From Angiostrongylus vasorum (lineage: Eukaryota; Nematoda; Chromadorea; Rhabditida; Metastrongylidae): a DNA stretch of 64,000 bases. Location: the NCBI GenBank assembly GCA_018806985.1, contig JADANN010000422.1, positions 766,001 through 830,000 of the forward strand, in the 5' to 3' direction. The number at the start of each line of letters is the position of its first letter. Positions within the stretch are counted from its first letter, which is position 1. The notes under the pieces were generated by a model. It made no database searches, had not been told where the DNA came from, and saw nothing but the letters and a program-made list of their open reading frames with translations. This document shows positions 1-11,379 of this stretch, piece after piece. The position numbers were made by a program, and so were the translations under genes.

Positions 1-164
1 GCAAAATGAGGTCTCTAGTTCGATCCCACAGCTCTGGCACACGATGCGTCTTATCCTCGCACGGCAGGACAATTTAACATACTTACGTGATAGGATAAGA
101 ACACTGATCTGGTACATCTGAAGGCCACGGCATGTCATTTTAAGAGCTAAATGTATACAAATTG

Positions 165-252
165 CGTCTTTAACCACCTCTACGATGACTGATGTCGGAT
201 GCTGGTGCATCCCTCAGGGATTGGTCAGTGCCTGATGCTTACCCTTTACGTG
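165..252 (+). repeat. SINE family A fragment (3' end only)
   Basis: Diverged 3' end of family A: a 'catccctcagggattggtca' type segment followed by a degenerate 'gcttaccctt' end. The tRNA-like head is not recognisable. Confidence 0.5.
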
Positions 253-337
253 CTCCCCTTTCTTGTTTTCCTTGAATTCTGCGATCACGTGGATCTATTA
301 TGTGGATCTCTGTCTTCTGCAGTGATAAAATAGACTA

Positions 338-616
338 AAAAAAATAAAGCTCTTGGCGTTTGATCAATCCCTGAGGTATACGCCATGCATTTGACTTCAC
401 AAAGCATTGTTGGAGGTGAATGAGTGCACATCTGGCCTTTACAATAACTAGCGGTGACCTGCCGATCTATCGAGCCAACGCTGCCATCCTCCCAAACAGG
501 TCTGGTACCAATTTGCCGACCTCGGAGGAATGGAAGGCTTAGTGGGCCATGGGCGCGAGGATCTATTCCACGTGTGTGTTGCAAGGCCCTTTTGACCACT
601 GCACCACACACGGTAA
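338..616 (-). repeat. SINE family A copy
   Basis: Complete family A unit in reverse orientation: the tRNA-like head is at the high-coordinate end (a gtgtgGYRCAGTGGTC-type box A, degraded) and the 'gataaagctctcggcg'-like end is at the low-coordinate end. The long open frames across it on both strands occur in other copies of the repeat and are not a gene. Confidence 0.85.
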
Positions 617-779
617 AACAGATTGCATCTTCAACCAGCATAAAGGCATTTGCATAATTTGCATATTTGTTAATTCTTTTAAACAGCGACTGGGTAAAAA
701 ACACATGATATAATTCTATAACTCCATTGAAAAGGAACAGAAATAAGTTCATGGAGTACTGAAAGGTTTCTTGATCAAC

Positions 780-935
780 ATCCGCATCACATAATGAATC
801 ATCCGTCCTCTCGTTGATCGTGGAGTAACTCGAGTGCTCTCTAGTGAGCACTCTATCCCTCTCTGTTGCGTGGAAGAGTACGTCATTGGATTCCGTTAGC
901 TCTAAGGACTCCCAGATCATCATGTTTCTCATCGA
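780..935 (-). mobile_element. RTE retrotransposon 3' fragment
   Basis: The reverse strand encodes a stretch ending in peptides like ATERDRVLT, SSYSTIN and ERTDD, the same C-terminal/3' tail as in the long RTE at 45093-48526 (there ATGKNGTLTGARSSHSTING). It is a severely 5'-truncated, diverged copy, as is usual for target-primed reverse transcription. No catalytic domain is present. Confidence 0.7.
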
Positions 936-2640
936 GGACCTTCGTTAAATTCGCATGACATCATCTTCCGGTTAACATGATTTTCGACATTTTGGCAAGT
1001 ATAGCAGAGTGTCCGGTCTTTGATCGTCGGCATAAGTCGAGACTTGGAATCCTCTCTTTCGATACATCATGTCTTTTTTTGATCGTATGGGTTATGGCAT
1101 GATTTTTTTACGACAATCTCTTTTTAATGGATGAAATCTTAAGCATATTATTCTATGATCTCCCAGTTTCCAAGAAAAAAACATGCTGTACGTTATCCGG
1201 CTTTCTAAAATTAGTTGTTTAATCACTTAATTTTGCTGGTGTTTGATGTTCATGTGGACTGATAACGAAGAAGTTTCAGAATACGAAATTGACACTGAGA
1301 TAGAAGCGACGTTATTATCCGCTAACATGATTTCCGACGGGGGTACTAAGATGCGCTATAGTCGTACATTCAAGTTCCAGCACGGGATCTTAGAGTTATG
1401 GAATTCCTTTCCATCCAGCGTATCCTTTCAAACATTTTGAGTCCTTAGCGCTTATTCTCATAATCTCTCACTGATGTTCCCAAAGAAAATTTGACAAAGA
1501 AAATATGTCTTAGAATCAACAATTTTTTGCGATCTGCGTCTCCCACATAGAACTTACTTTTCTTACACGCACTCTAGAATTTGTTCTGTAGAATTTGATA
1601 CTTTTGCGGCTATTATAGATTCCAGGCGAAGAAAAATCTTCGCTCCACTAACTGCATCTGGCGCTGATCTGCTTGGCAGCTACGGCAGGAGTCCTGGAGT
1701 TGTCCGATTTCGATAAATTCTAACAGTAACTAACCAGTGGATTGGATTTTTGGCATCCAACCAGCTTTTTAGAAGACATGAAGAATCGTGGTCGTCGAAG
1801 CAGTACCATTTCTTTAAGTGACGCAGCGCTTCGGAACCATTGACCGAAGTTCTCACTGCGTGTTCATTAAAGGGATTTCATGAGTTCACGTTAAAGCGAT
1901 TAGCTGAAAAAAGGAGCCGTACAGAAGATCTAAGGCGCAGGTAAAAAAGTGTGCATGAGCTATGAAAAGGCGAAAATTGCGTGTGCCATTGAATTTTTTT
2001 AACCCTAGCTAATTTTTTCTTATTTTCGAATCGTCAAAATAGGGAATGGTTGCCGCATGGAGTAGGAGGATCTTTGAAAAGTTATAGAAACCTCAATATT
2101 CAAAGAATTTTTTCGAAACCGGCCCGTAAAGGACGCAACCGTGCCTGGGTGGTAAACAAGATTTTTCCTTCTACATACGAGAGATTCAGGAATTTAAAGA
2201 ACGGTAAGAGATACATAAAAACATAGAGCAAATGTGGAAGATTTTAAAATGACATGAGTACTGGAATTTTTTTGTGGAAGCAAATTGGAGTACACAATAA
2301 ACAGCATGGAAAAAAGGGCATGGTCACGTCGATGGAAAGGCGGAGCATTACGGGTCGAGGCTTGTGAAAAATTAATCATAGTCCCATGTCGGCCATGAAT
2401 TGGAAACTAAGTAACGTGTCAAAGACACATGTACACTCGAATAATGCTCCTTCTGGTGTCTTCTAGGTTTAAGTTTGTCATTTATTTTATCCTTAAGATA
2501 GCTGCTACTTTTATTTCATTTCACATGAACAGACATGAAACATTGTGAGCTTTCCAGCAATTGTTGCATTTGAAACGTTTCCTCATCTAAGATTCTTTTC
2601 AACGAGAGTTGTTCTAAGACAATCCCACCACATCTTTACC
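936..2640. other. No gene recognised
   Basis: Unique-looking AT-rich sequence. One open frame at 1243-1440 (+) contains a TTTCAG near 1273 followed by an acidic reading frame (EIDTEIEATLL), which could be an exon, but no matching donor or partner exon was found. Confidence 0.5.
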
Positions 2641-2641
2641 A

Positions 2642-2805
2642 CTACCGGTCGCCGGCTTATGTGGATCTGTGCGAGCTGTCCCAAAACAAGTCTGGTAGCA
2701 TTTCGTGGACTCCAGAAGCATCGAAGGCTTGGTGCGCCTGAAGCGCGAGTTGGAACCAACGATCACGTGTGTATTGTGGCATACCTCTGACCACTGCGTA
2801 ACGTG
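2642..2805 (-). repeat. SINE family A fragment, diverged
   Basis: Head half of family A in reverse orientation: recognisable 'acaagtctggtagca', 'gaaggcttggtgcgcc' and 'ctctgaccactgcg' blocks in the right order. The tail half is missing or decayed. Confidence 0.65.
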
Positions 2806-2905
2806 CTCTTCTACTATATGACGGTAATCTATCAGGAAGATACCAGCTTATGGCTAAATCAGATCTTGACATAGAAACATCGATCTGAATATACTGCAAA
2901 AACAA

Positions 2906-5900
2906 GTACTGCTATTTTGGAGACCTATATTGAAAAATCATTTCCTCGTTTAAAAATGACAAAATTGTTGTAATATCAACTTTGAGACAAAGTTCCAAGA
3001 CGAAAAATTACATTTCGAGAGAAATTACCTATCAGGTTGCCGATACTATCTCAGGTGGGCTTCCATGTAGGTATTTAGGTCTGTAATAGGAGTGTTTCTG
3101 AACATCTACAGTTGATTGTTGATGTCACGACGCAGAGAATGAAAATAGAGTGGCATGCATTATGATGAAATTAAGAATTCCTTAAAATGACGGTGTTAAC
3201 CACAATTTGAGGTTAAATATGGTGCATGTGGTACTAATTGTTATAACGTTAATGATGCTGAGATATCTGCAAGACTCCTGACCGCAGGTGTCTGTGAGTG
3301 GGGGAACGAACGCGCTATTGTCCTTTCAGTTGTTGTTAACACTAATTGTTATAACAAGTAACATGGTGAATCGAAGCACCAATCGATAGGTAGGATTTCT
3401 GATGCGGTAGTGTTTCTTAGTAACTCCTTTCGCAGTAAGCCCACATGTTAGAAGAGAAGTTTAGGAGTGAGTCTGGTCATCATTGCTTGGCACTTTTATG
3501 ATTCTTTTGTTTTGTCTACAAAGGACTCGACTTAATCTTTAAAACTTGTGCATTTACCTTCAGTGGTTACTAAATTGGTCCATGTTATCATCTCTACGTA
3601 AGCACTAGAAGATGACCCTATTGCCTTTTGAATAACAATCGTCTCAAAGAAAGTGCATTCCGCGTCAAGAGCTGCTCAATATACAGCAAAGTTAGCGCTT
3701 TGATCTTTCTCCTCCTTGATGAGATTTTTGAGTCAGATTTCCGAATTCTATCTCCGCGGCACGTTTGGGTGCAAAACCTAGTTTTTTTTAGACAGAATAT
3801 TCATTAGTTGCAATGTTTTTAATGAGACTTTTCACCCATGTGAAGGCGTGACCGAACCTTCCACTCTTTATTGCGTCGCTGTATTTTCTAACGATCGATT
3901 TACTTGCTGTAAAAGAACCGTTTACGTCGATTAGTTTTTTTTCACACCTCTATAGTCTTCTGGTTGGTTACATTTACGATGACTGCGAGATTTTCTGCTT
4001 CACATTCTCACGACGAGCTGTACGTACGGATGTCACAGTAGTTTAGCGGGTGTGGCCGGCAGGACACCTATAAGTCTCATTTTCTTTCCGGCGGTCATTT
4101 TAACACATAGGACTGTTTTATTATCAAATGATAGCTTGTAGAACACAAGTGTTGTCTTGGGCTTTGGTCTGGAAGAGCTTTTTGTGCACTTAAAAATATA
4201 CAATGAACCATTTTCCAGACGAGTTCCCCAAACAGAAATTTGGATGCTAATGGACTACTATTTCAATTCTAATTGCTATAGTCAGTGATAGTTATCGTAT
4301 AGAGTGTGTGGCTATAAAAAAATGCTTGAATGGAGACCCAGAAGTTGCAGAACATTTCCAAATGTTGACAGAAATGTGCATGTACAATAGATCACAGTAA
4401 CATATAGTAAATAGCACGATAAATATCATTCATACCCATGAAGCCATAGCACAAATTCTTTCCTACAATGCATTCTTGTTCGTTCTCGAAGTCCTCTGGC
4501 TATCGAAAGGTAGTTGTTTATTTTCAAAAAACCAGCAAGACCATAAAGGCTGAAAATTAGGCGTCGTCTAATCCGCAGCAAATCCGGGATTAGGCGTTGT
4601 CGCTAGAGTGTTAATTAATTGTTTCATAGTGTAAACAATCTAATTATATTTCACTAGCTAGTTACCTAGAGAAAAAAAGAAAGTCGCCAACTGTAAGGTT
4701 CATTTTAACCGTCTTCAGCATGAGACCAGCGCGATCTGTGTGTTTACACATTTTTTGTGACTACGATAGAAGAAATCCAGATAGGAGGTCTTTTTTTCAT
4801 TGGCTATATCTCATATTGATTGCTTCTTTTATTACGTATGATGGCAAATCTGGAGCGTGACGTTTGACGATCTTAACATATTGGTGGGAAGGGTCGCATT
4901 ATGCACTGTACCACAAAAAAACATAGTATATCACATAACAGCTTTTTCTTTCTTCCATGTCGGCACCACTATAGTGCTTTTATTTCGTCGTTGAGCTTTC
5001 ATGGAAAGCCTTTTTCCTTTCCTTCAGAGCGTTGCCATTAGATTGGTTTTCCTAAAAACTGACCTTTTTGTCAAATGGTATACTACTTGTCGTTATCTGG
5101 ATATCTTCCTTCATGCAACGAATCTGCTAGAAGCTTCATACACACCGGCTTCCACATCTTCATTTCTGATTCATGGTAGTTCTACATATGGATCTGCCTC
5201 TCCTAAACCATTGGAACAATATTGATCTATGCATGTATATCCTTTGTGGGATAAAGTGTTGGAAAGTGATTTTTTTCTCTAAAATTCACGAAAGACTACT
5301 TTTTTCCTAAAGAAAACTTGGCTAGTTTCGTGAAACCTTTCTTGCTGTTCGTATGTTGAGTAACCAACCAAATTATTGTTAGCCAAGAGCACTTTAGATA
5401 TCTCTCTTGGGATTGTTCAGGGTCTAATGGAACATCTTTCCAAGAACGGATTGGAACTCCAGTAATTCCTTAAACATGGAAAAAAAATTCAAACGTCGTC
5501 TTATGCGGCCACCACCGAAAATGTCAACGTGTTACGAAATTGTGTTCTGCCACATATGAGACATATATTGCTCATCCCGTCAATTATTTGTCAAATAGCT
5601 AAATTTTTTTCTTAAACTTTCAAAATCAGGGTCTTTCACGCCATTAAGTTCTAAGTTTTCAACTTTATTTAATTTAAGAAAGCACAAAAACACCCTCGTT
5701 GAAGAAAAGCACCTTATACGATTTTAATCATTCCATGGGATGTCCGAACTTCCAATGGTTCCAATGGCTTCACTGAAATTGGGGATGAGTGAAGAGTTGT
5801 GCAGTTATTCTGCTTGAGAGAACAATGTGGTTAGTGGTTAAGAACTTATGTCATCTATAAACACGAAAAGAGTCGATTTTGGAGCTAAATTAGTTCTTAG

Positions 5901-6595
5901 GCTCACCTTTCTTTATCGCATTACATCTTGGTATAAAAGACGACTGGTTGATCACTCAAGATAAGAAGACAGTCCGAATCAAAAGAGTGACCGCTTTGAT
6001 GAGGAAAGATTTGGATGCACGAATGCAACTAGAACTTTAGTCCCACCCGAGAACTACGGGATACAAGAGAATAAATCGATGAAATTCCAGGCATCTGTAT
6101 ATGCCTTTAGGACGGGTACAAACAATTGGACATGGCTATAGGCATTTTGTATAACTTCTTTAATATGACTAACAAAGAGCAAGAACGCCGAAATGACTCT
6201 AGCATTCGTCAGTTGTTTCGACCTCCGGTTAAGCCGTGCGTTACCGTCGATGTGACCAACTCGAATTTCGAACTGGTGTTTATGCATTTATTACCATTTC
6301 TACATCTCACTTATAACGCAAACAACATCAAAGCTTTTTCATCAAGTTGTTGTTCACTTATTTGTCATGTCTTCATGTGAGTAATCTTCCACTCTCGCGA
6401 AAAGGGAAGCGTTGAAGATGGTGACTGGAGAGGAAGGTCTCATTTGTGGCGACATAAGTCGTTTTGGAATTTTTCCCCATATTTCCAATGCGGCACTTTT
6501 TGTATGACGATTAGACTTCCTAGGTTCGGCAATCTGCTAACATGATTACCAGAAAAATTCAGTCATAGAGCTAAGTCACAGAGCTAAGTTTTCAT
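2906..6595. other. No gene recognised (contains one family C fragment)
   Basis: AT-rich, no convincing exon pair, no tRNA and no long repeat apart from the family C piece at 3215-3350. A 15-base near-tandem (tagagctaagtcacagagct) lies at 6565-6584. Confidence 0.5.
3215..3350 (+). repeat. Repeat family C fragment
   Basis: Carries the family C signature 'aatgatgctgagatatctgc' followed by 'aagactcctgaccgcaggtg' and 'gaacgaacgcgctattgtcc'. The rest of the unit is lost. Confidence 0.7.
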
Positions 6596-6599
6596 TTGC

Positions 6600-6745
6600 T
6601 GCCTAGTATAGTTTTTTTCACGGCAGGATATGATGCGAAACACAACCACAATGATGCTGAGATGTTTGCAAAATGCGCTATTACCCTTTCCGGGTGTTAA
6701 CGCGTTCAGCAAAACATCATACGGGTCCTTCGCTTCGCTTGCCTT
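6600..6745 (+). repeat. Repeat family C fragment
   Basis: Terminal part of family C: 'tttttcacggcaggatatga', 'acaaccacaatgatgctgag', then 'gttaacgcgttcagc' and 'gggtccttcgcttcgc'. One arm of the fold-back only. Confidence 0.75.
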
Positions 6746-6749
6746 AGTC

Positions 6750-7728
6750 GTAAGTTCTTACCTTTCGTGGATTCTCTTAAAGAAACACGCGACAAATTTT
6801 GTTATACTGTTGGTTTCATAGATGACTGAAGGTTTACTTTACTGCTTTCTTGTACTGCAGTTGTCTTTCTTAAGTAGAAAGACTCCTTACTTACCAGCCC
6901 TAAATGCCTTTATGGTGCTAGCTTTCCGTAGTCGTCATTGAAGTGCTAACTTTAGTGTGATAGATGACAACTATGCTTTTATCTGCAGATGTTGAAATGG
7001 TTCAGATTTCACCAACTAACCTAGCTTTGAAGTGTTATGGATAAACGTTTCAATGGAAATTAAACAAAAGAGAAAAGATACGGTTGGCTAGAAAACAGCT
7101 TCAATATGTTGCCACACAATCAAATAAACCCTTGAAGAAAGTCTACCATTCGGTCTAGCATTGTCACTTTCTGAAACGTCATGCAGAGCTGAAACATTGT
7201 TGGTGCCTACTATATGCCTTTGGAAAATCTTTTCTGTTGTCTTGTTTTTTATTGTAAGAAAAAAATTTTCTAATAGTCAATAAGCTGCAGAGTCAACTAA
7301 TGAACAAATCGATTTTTCTGACTTCTGTGATAGAGATCCCGATGCTTGCTCGGTTGGTTGCAGTGGACCGTTCTCTATTGAATTACAAAAGTTCTCACAT
7401 TCTTTAATCAAAATGAGAAGTTCAGCCGAGCATCACTAAAGATTACTTTACCGTTTCCTTTTTTTCAGGCAGCATTTTATCTAAAACGAATAATTTCTTG
7501 GTGTAGAATAACTCCCATCTAGGGGTAACGGCTATAAGTTATTACACTTCAAGACAAAATTATTTTCATAGAAGTTGAGAAAAAAACCCTTCCAGCCTCT
7601 GATGACATATGCAGATGAGAACGAGTAGTTGAAGTGCTCTGTCGATTTCGGAAGACAAGGCAAATTTGTCCAATTTGTCCATGAGCATGAATAGTAATGT
7701 TAATGACATGGGAACGCCGTGACACGAT
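6750..7728. other. No gene recognised
   Basis: AT-rich stretch downstream of the stop codon of the reverse-strand gene at 7729-8666, so it would hold its 3' UTR and polyadenylation region. A short tandem (aatttgtccaatttgtcc) lies at 7669-7680. Confidence 0.4.
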
Positions 7729-7959
7729 TTATTTCAGGACTCCAGGGAAAAGCTCGAAGCAACAAATTGCCAGCATAATGAGAATTCCGCCATGAGTCTC
7801 AACCTCATCTCCACGCCCATCTTGTGAAGATGATCCATGGATTATTTTCCCCAACACCAAAGGCAATTCACTAATTTTTCGACTGTTTTTTCGGCCCATG
7901 GGCAAGTCATAGTCATCAAGGGTTCGTCTTTTGTTTTCTAATAGATTGGTATTTAGAAC
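7729..7959 (-). CDS. Terminal exon of an unrecognised spliced gene
   Basis: On the reverse strand a frame runs from a splice acceptor (ag at 7960-7961, preceded by 'ccaggaatgt') for 76 codons to TAA at 7729-7731. The peptide starts VLNTNLLENKRRTLDDYDL, is rich in Lys/Arg/Asp, then Ser/Gly-rich (HGSSSQDGRGDE), and ends with GGILIMLAICCFELFPGVLK, a hydrophobic segment close to the stop. This looks like a C-terminal GPI-attachment signal or a tail anchor. The frame is in phase with the exon at 8429-8518. The GC content and codon make-up are unlike the surrounding AT-rich DNA. I do not recognise the family. A spliced nematode gene is inferred; a decayed gene is possible. Confidence 0.5.
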   Translation of the reverse strand, partial: VLNTNLLENKRRTLDDYDLPMGRKNSRKISELPLVLGKIIHGSSSQDGRGDEVETHGGILIMLAICCFELFPGVLK

Positions 7960-8428
7960 CTACATTCCTGGTGAACTAATCCTACAAAGTTCTTCGCATA
8001 CGCTAACCAAAGTGCACGTGCATGAACGTAGGCAATGGACCCCATGATTGTTTAGATAATCACCAGAAAAAAGAATCCCTTAGTCGAACAGTATCCACCG
8101 TGCTGAGTGTTTTACGTAAAAAAGAAACAATAGAAGGTAAAATCTATGAAACTGGTAGGTGTGATGAGATTCCAAGATGGCTGTGCATAGGTGGTTAGGT
8201 TGTTAGCATAGGGCGGATCAGTGAATGTTCTGTTTTCAGGCACCAAAGATACTTCCAAGCTAGTGATGTTTACTGCTATTTTAGCTGACCGCGCGATTGA
8301 AAATGGAGTATACATGAATTCTAGAAAAAAAATTGGGTATAAGTTTTCTGATGCTGAAAATCTAATCGATGAGCTTTGCTCGAAGGTATTTTAAAGCAAT
8401 ACACCTCCTTCAAAGTAGAAATTCTCAC

Positions 8429-8518
8429 CGTTTGCCTTGTGTTTGTTACAACATATTTTAATGGACTAGTGGTTCCTTTATTTAAGCAGTTCACAACGTA
8501 CAGTATTTCTCCACCAGG
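8429..8518 (-). CDS. Internal exon of the same unrecognised gene
   Basis: Reverse-strand exon of exactly 30 codons, bounded by 'ttctttcag' upstream and a 'gtgagaattt' donor downstream, phase 0 at both ends. The peptide begins PGGEILYVVNCLNKG and ends KYVVTNTRQT: alternating beta-strand-like hydrophobics with an Asn/Thr-rich end, suggesting an extracellular beta domain. The 66-bp intron at 8519-8584 (gtaaga...tttcag) is a typical short nematode intron. The intron to the terminal exon would be 469 bp. An open frame at 8112-8315 in that intron (three N-glycosylation sequons) is not phase-compatible with the available acceptors, so it is left out of the model. Confidence 0.55.
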
Positions 8519-8584
8519 CTGAAAGAATAATCATAGTCTGCAAAAGCGCTTATGAGTTGCTTTGTTACATCAATTATATCTTAC

Positions 8585-8666
8585 CTTCGACTGTGGTTTC
8601 CTAAGAATGAATGTGAATTTTTTCGCCTCTGACGACAGCTGAACCATCGTCAACAACTTGACTAGG
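8585..8666 (-). CDS. Upstream internal exon of the same unrecognised gene
   Basis: Reverse-strand frame bounded by acceptor 'tacttccag' (ag at 8667-8668) and donor AAG|gtaaga (gtaa at 8581-8584). It encodes one split codon plus 27 residues, beginning LVKLLTMVQLSSEAKKF and ending ILRKPQSK, and splices in frame to the 30-codon exon. The upstream exon must end in phase 2; I could not place it in 8700-9380. An in-frame stop lies just 5' of the acceptor, so this cannot simply be extended. It could be the start of a partial gene copy. Confidence 0.5.
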
Positions 8667-8668
8667 CT

Positions 8669-9382
8669 GGAAGTACGTGTTCATCGTGAGCAACAATGAG
8701 CAACACATGAGCATTTCTGAGGAAGAATTGAGTGGCAAGCTCATTAAATCTTGTTCGACTTGAGTATTTCCATGAGTGAAGTGGACATTCTACCATCTAT
8801 TAATCTCTTGACAACCACTGACCGTCATCAGATTGAAATTTTTAAAAAAAAGAAGACGAAATATTATGAAATTCTAGGTTTCGTGTTCTCTATAAATAGC
8901 TACAAATGATCCTATGTGAATGACGTTCTCTTTATGGTTGTTGACGTATTCTGGATGTTGTCAGTTAGATGTGGCATAGACGTGAATGAAAATAAATTGG
9001 AACACATGAGCGAAAATAACTGCGACTTTCACCAGCAACTAGCATATCCCTGGTCTTAATAGATTTTATTGAAAAATGAAATAAATGTATAAAGACCAGT
9101 GGATTCTACAGATCTTTTCCATCATAGCATACGACTCCCTATTTTGCCATTTTTTATTTCATTCTTTCTGCTTTTTCTCTCGAAGCCATTCGTCCTACTC
9201 TAATACTAAACAGCATTTGATGAGCACTCCAATGTGTCGTTAGTGCTTGCGGCAGCCACACTTGATTAAGAATTTTCTTCTTCACTAGTGGGCTATAGTC
9301 TGGATTTCGTGAAAGTTCGTATTTTGAGCAAGTTTCTACTAGAAGTATTATTTTAAGAAAAAATTTTGCATAGTTTCAAACG
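8669..9382. other. No gene recognised; expected to hold 5' exons of the gene above
   Basis: Several short reverse-strand frames of 25-30 codons occur (for example near 8960-9040) but none has a matching donor and acceptor. Confidence 0.3.
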
Positions 9383-9765
9383 ATGCATCGAAGTTTCTTC
9401 TATGGTCTACAAATACCTCCCAACGGTTTACCGCCTCATCGTGGCTGGAAGGATTTCCTGGGTGTCGGACTGCGATGTACAGCGGGGGGATTCGCCCCAC
9501 CGGCAGGGTCTCCCAAGCTGAGAAGGAGTCCGGCGTTTCCATCAGGAAGCCTAGCTAAGAGTAAACCAATACCAGAATCCGCCCCCGTCCTGGTATCAAA
9601 GTCGCATGGTGGCAAATCTCCCTCTGATCCACAAAGGTTGCGACTGCCCGTGGTGGTGAAGACCTGGGGTAGACTTTGGCCAGGCTGATAAGCAAATCTC
9701 CGATAAGTGGTGGTTATGCTGGGGCCCGCACAACCAGTGAGGACGGGCCGTTCAAGTGTCAAGTG
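9383..9765 (-). repeat. Repeat family D copy
   Basis: A GC-richer unit of about 380 bp seen five times in this window. Signature blocks: gcgggccccagcataaccac-type head, 'ctggccaaagtctgccccag', 'gggagatttgccaccatgcg', 'tcctgatggaaacgccgg' and an end block 'ccacgatgaggcggtaaacc'. Open frames of about 100 codons exist on both strands here, but the two other long copies (32325-32725 and 33783-34160) have different frames, so the frames are a by-product of base composition. No tRNA-like promoter, terminal repeat or protein motif was recognised. Confidence 0.85.
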
Positions 9766-9984
9766 TCAAGTGCCTACGAATACTCGGGCTTTAAAATGCT
9801 CTAGCTGTCGAAAAGTTATCTGTGCTTATCGAAAAATCGCTGTCACTGCGAATGTGCTAAGCGGTCGACTGAACCTGACATGTATATTTAAATTCTTATT
9901 TTTCGTTTTATAGCCTTATTACGTATATTGTTACCTGTACTTTTTCCACTCTTTTCGTTGCCTTGCATGCGTCAGTCAGAAGGT

Positions 9985-10245
9985 CTTCGGCTTTGCGTGT
10001 GTGTTTGGCTGGAGGACTTCGTCTTCTTCATAAGTGTTATTGAATGTTGGTCGAGTTGATTTCCTTGGAATCCTGGAAGTCCTACTGGGCTGTAGCGTTC
10101 ACTAGAGAAATCTGGTAACAATTTCCCCTCCGGATAGGGTGTAGGCTCAGATGTCTCCAGGTGAGGAGAACCTAAGGACCATGTGTGTGGTTCCTTGGGA
10201 TTTTTAAAAAGATCATTGCTCTTCCTTCACCACCTACTGATAGGA
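9985..10245 (-). repeat. SINE family B copy, strongly diverged
   Basis: Shares 'gaggacttcgtcttcttcat', 'gttattgaatgttggtcgag' and 'attccttggaatcctgg'-type blocks with other family B units in the same order. The head near 10200 is decayed. Confidence 0.55.
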
Positions 10246-10249
10246 ATGA

Positions 10250-11035
10250 ATGTGATAAGGATGGATCATGGAGTTTCGGTGGACTCCAATTTATTATTTC
10301 GTCTGTACACATTATGTTTTCTAAAATGAAAAGTATTGAGAAGGACTTTTGAAGCGATTGTAAGAGTAAATATCATCTCGAAAAGCAGCGGAGCAGAAGA
10401 CGCGTTACCCAAGATGGCCTTATTGTTTGTTCCGCATTGTTCTCAAGTTTTTAAACAATGATCCATTTCCCAACGCTTGAGTTCCATTTCGCTAAGCCTG
10501 CATCAAGACAAGAGTCTACTTAGCAGTTAGGCAAGTTCAATTTGCTTATCTATAGAGTCACCCAACCCAGTGTCCATGGTAAATTCTAGGAAAAAATCCA
10601 ATTCGGTTACATAATAGTTGGAAACTCCACTGAAGAGCGAGTGCTTTATAGCTGATGATTCAAATCACAATAGCAGCAATGACTTGGTGATTGTTTTGCC
10701 TGCTTATAGACATTTGTTTCTCTTTTTTAGTACCCTTGAATAAATAAGAACGCCAAGACATGAAAGCTTTGATGATGTAGGGCACTCTCGTTGTTCTTCC
10801 AGCATTCTATTAGGTTGATCGGAAAATAGTAGCATATTTCAATCTGTATCTTTATAACGGCATTTACCAGAGCGAGCTTTATTAATCAAAACAAAACCCA
10901 CCAGAATCGACACATTTTTTGGCAACGAGAAGCGTTTTTTATTTGTACCACTTGCCGAAATACTCTGCACTTCGGGACCAAAGAGGCCGTTGAAAGCATT
11001 TTCTCTTATAATCAATGTCGAATTCAGTATGATGA
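10250..11035. other. No gene recognised
   Basis: AT-rich sequence without repeats or convincing exons. Confidence 0.5.
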
Positions 11036-11039
11036 AATT

Positions 11040-11375
11040 TTTGAAACAAACATCTCAACCACAATGATGCTGAGATATTTGCAAGACTCCTGACCACTGG
11101 TTTGCTGCGGTGAGGATCGAACATGCTGTTACCCTTTGTGGGATCTAACGCGTTCACCTCCACACCATGCAAGTCCTTCGTTTCGCGTTTCTCACTGCTT
11201 GTTTCCTATCTGGTAGAGTGCCATCAGCAATCACTCGTCAACGAGATTGATCTGGGGAGGCAAATCGGCATTGGACTCAGCTAAGGTGAGGATGTAGTCG
11301 AAATCACAATGTTAACTCTTTATTTACTCCCTGCTACAACTTTTCACGGTAGGGTATTGCGTGAAATACAAACAT
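11040..11375 (+). repeat. Repeat family C copy, near full length
   Basis: Contains both arms: 'aaccacaatgatgctgagat' near 11055 and the opposite arm 'aatgttaactctttatttac' with 'ttcacggtagggtattgcgt' near 11310-11360. Between them is the core with 'gtgccatcagcaatcactcg', 'gggattgatctgggg'-like and 'catcggcattgg'. The arms are imperfect inverted copies, so the unit can fold back. Confidence 0.8.
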
Positions 11376-11379
11376 CTCA

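Noticed and set aside
285..932. 215-codon reverse ORF
   Set aside because: It runs through a SINE A copy and an RTE 3' fragment; its only recognisable peptides are from the RTE tail.
1243..1440. Acidic 65-codon forward ORF
   Set aside because: Has an acceptor-like TTTCAG but no convincing donor, partner exon or homology.
8112..8315. 67-codon reverse ORF with three N-glycosylation sequons
   Set aside because: Lies in the intron of the host gene model; none of its acceptors gives the phase required by the neighbouring exons, so it was not included.
9383..9762. Overlapping 101- and 108-codon ORFs on both strands
   Set aside because: Located inside repeat family D; other copies do not keep the frames.
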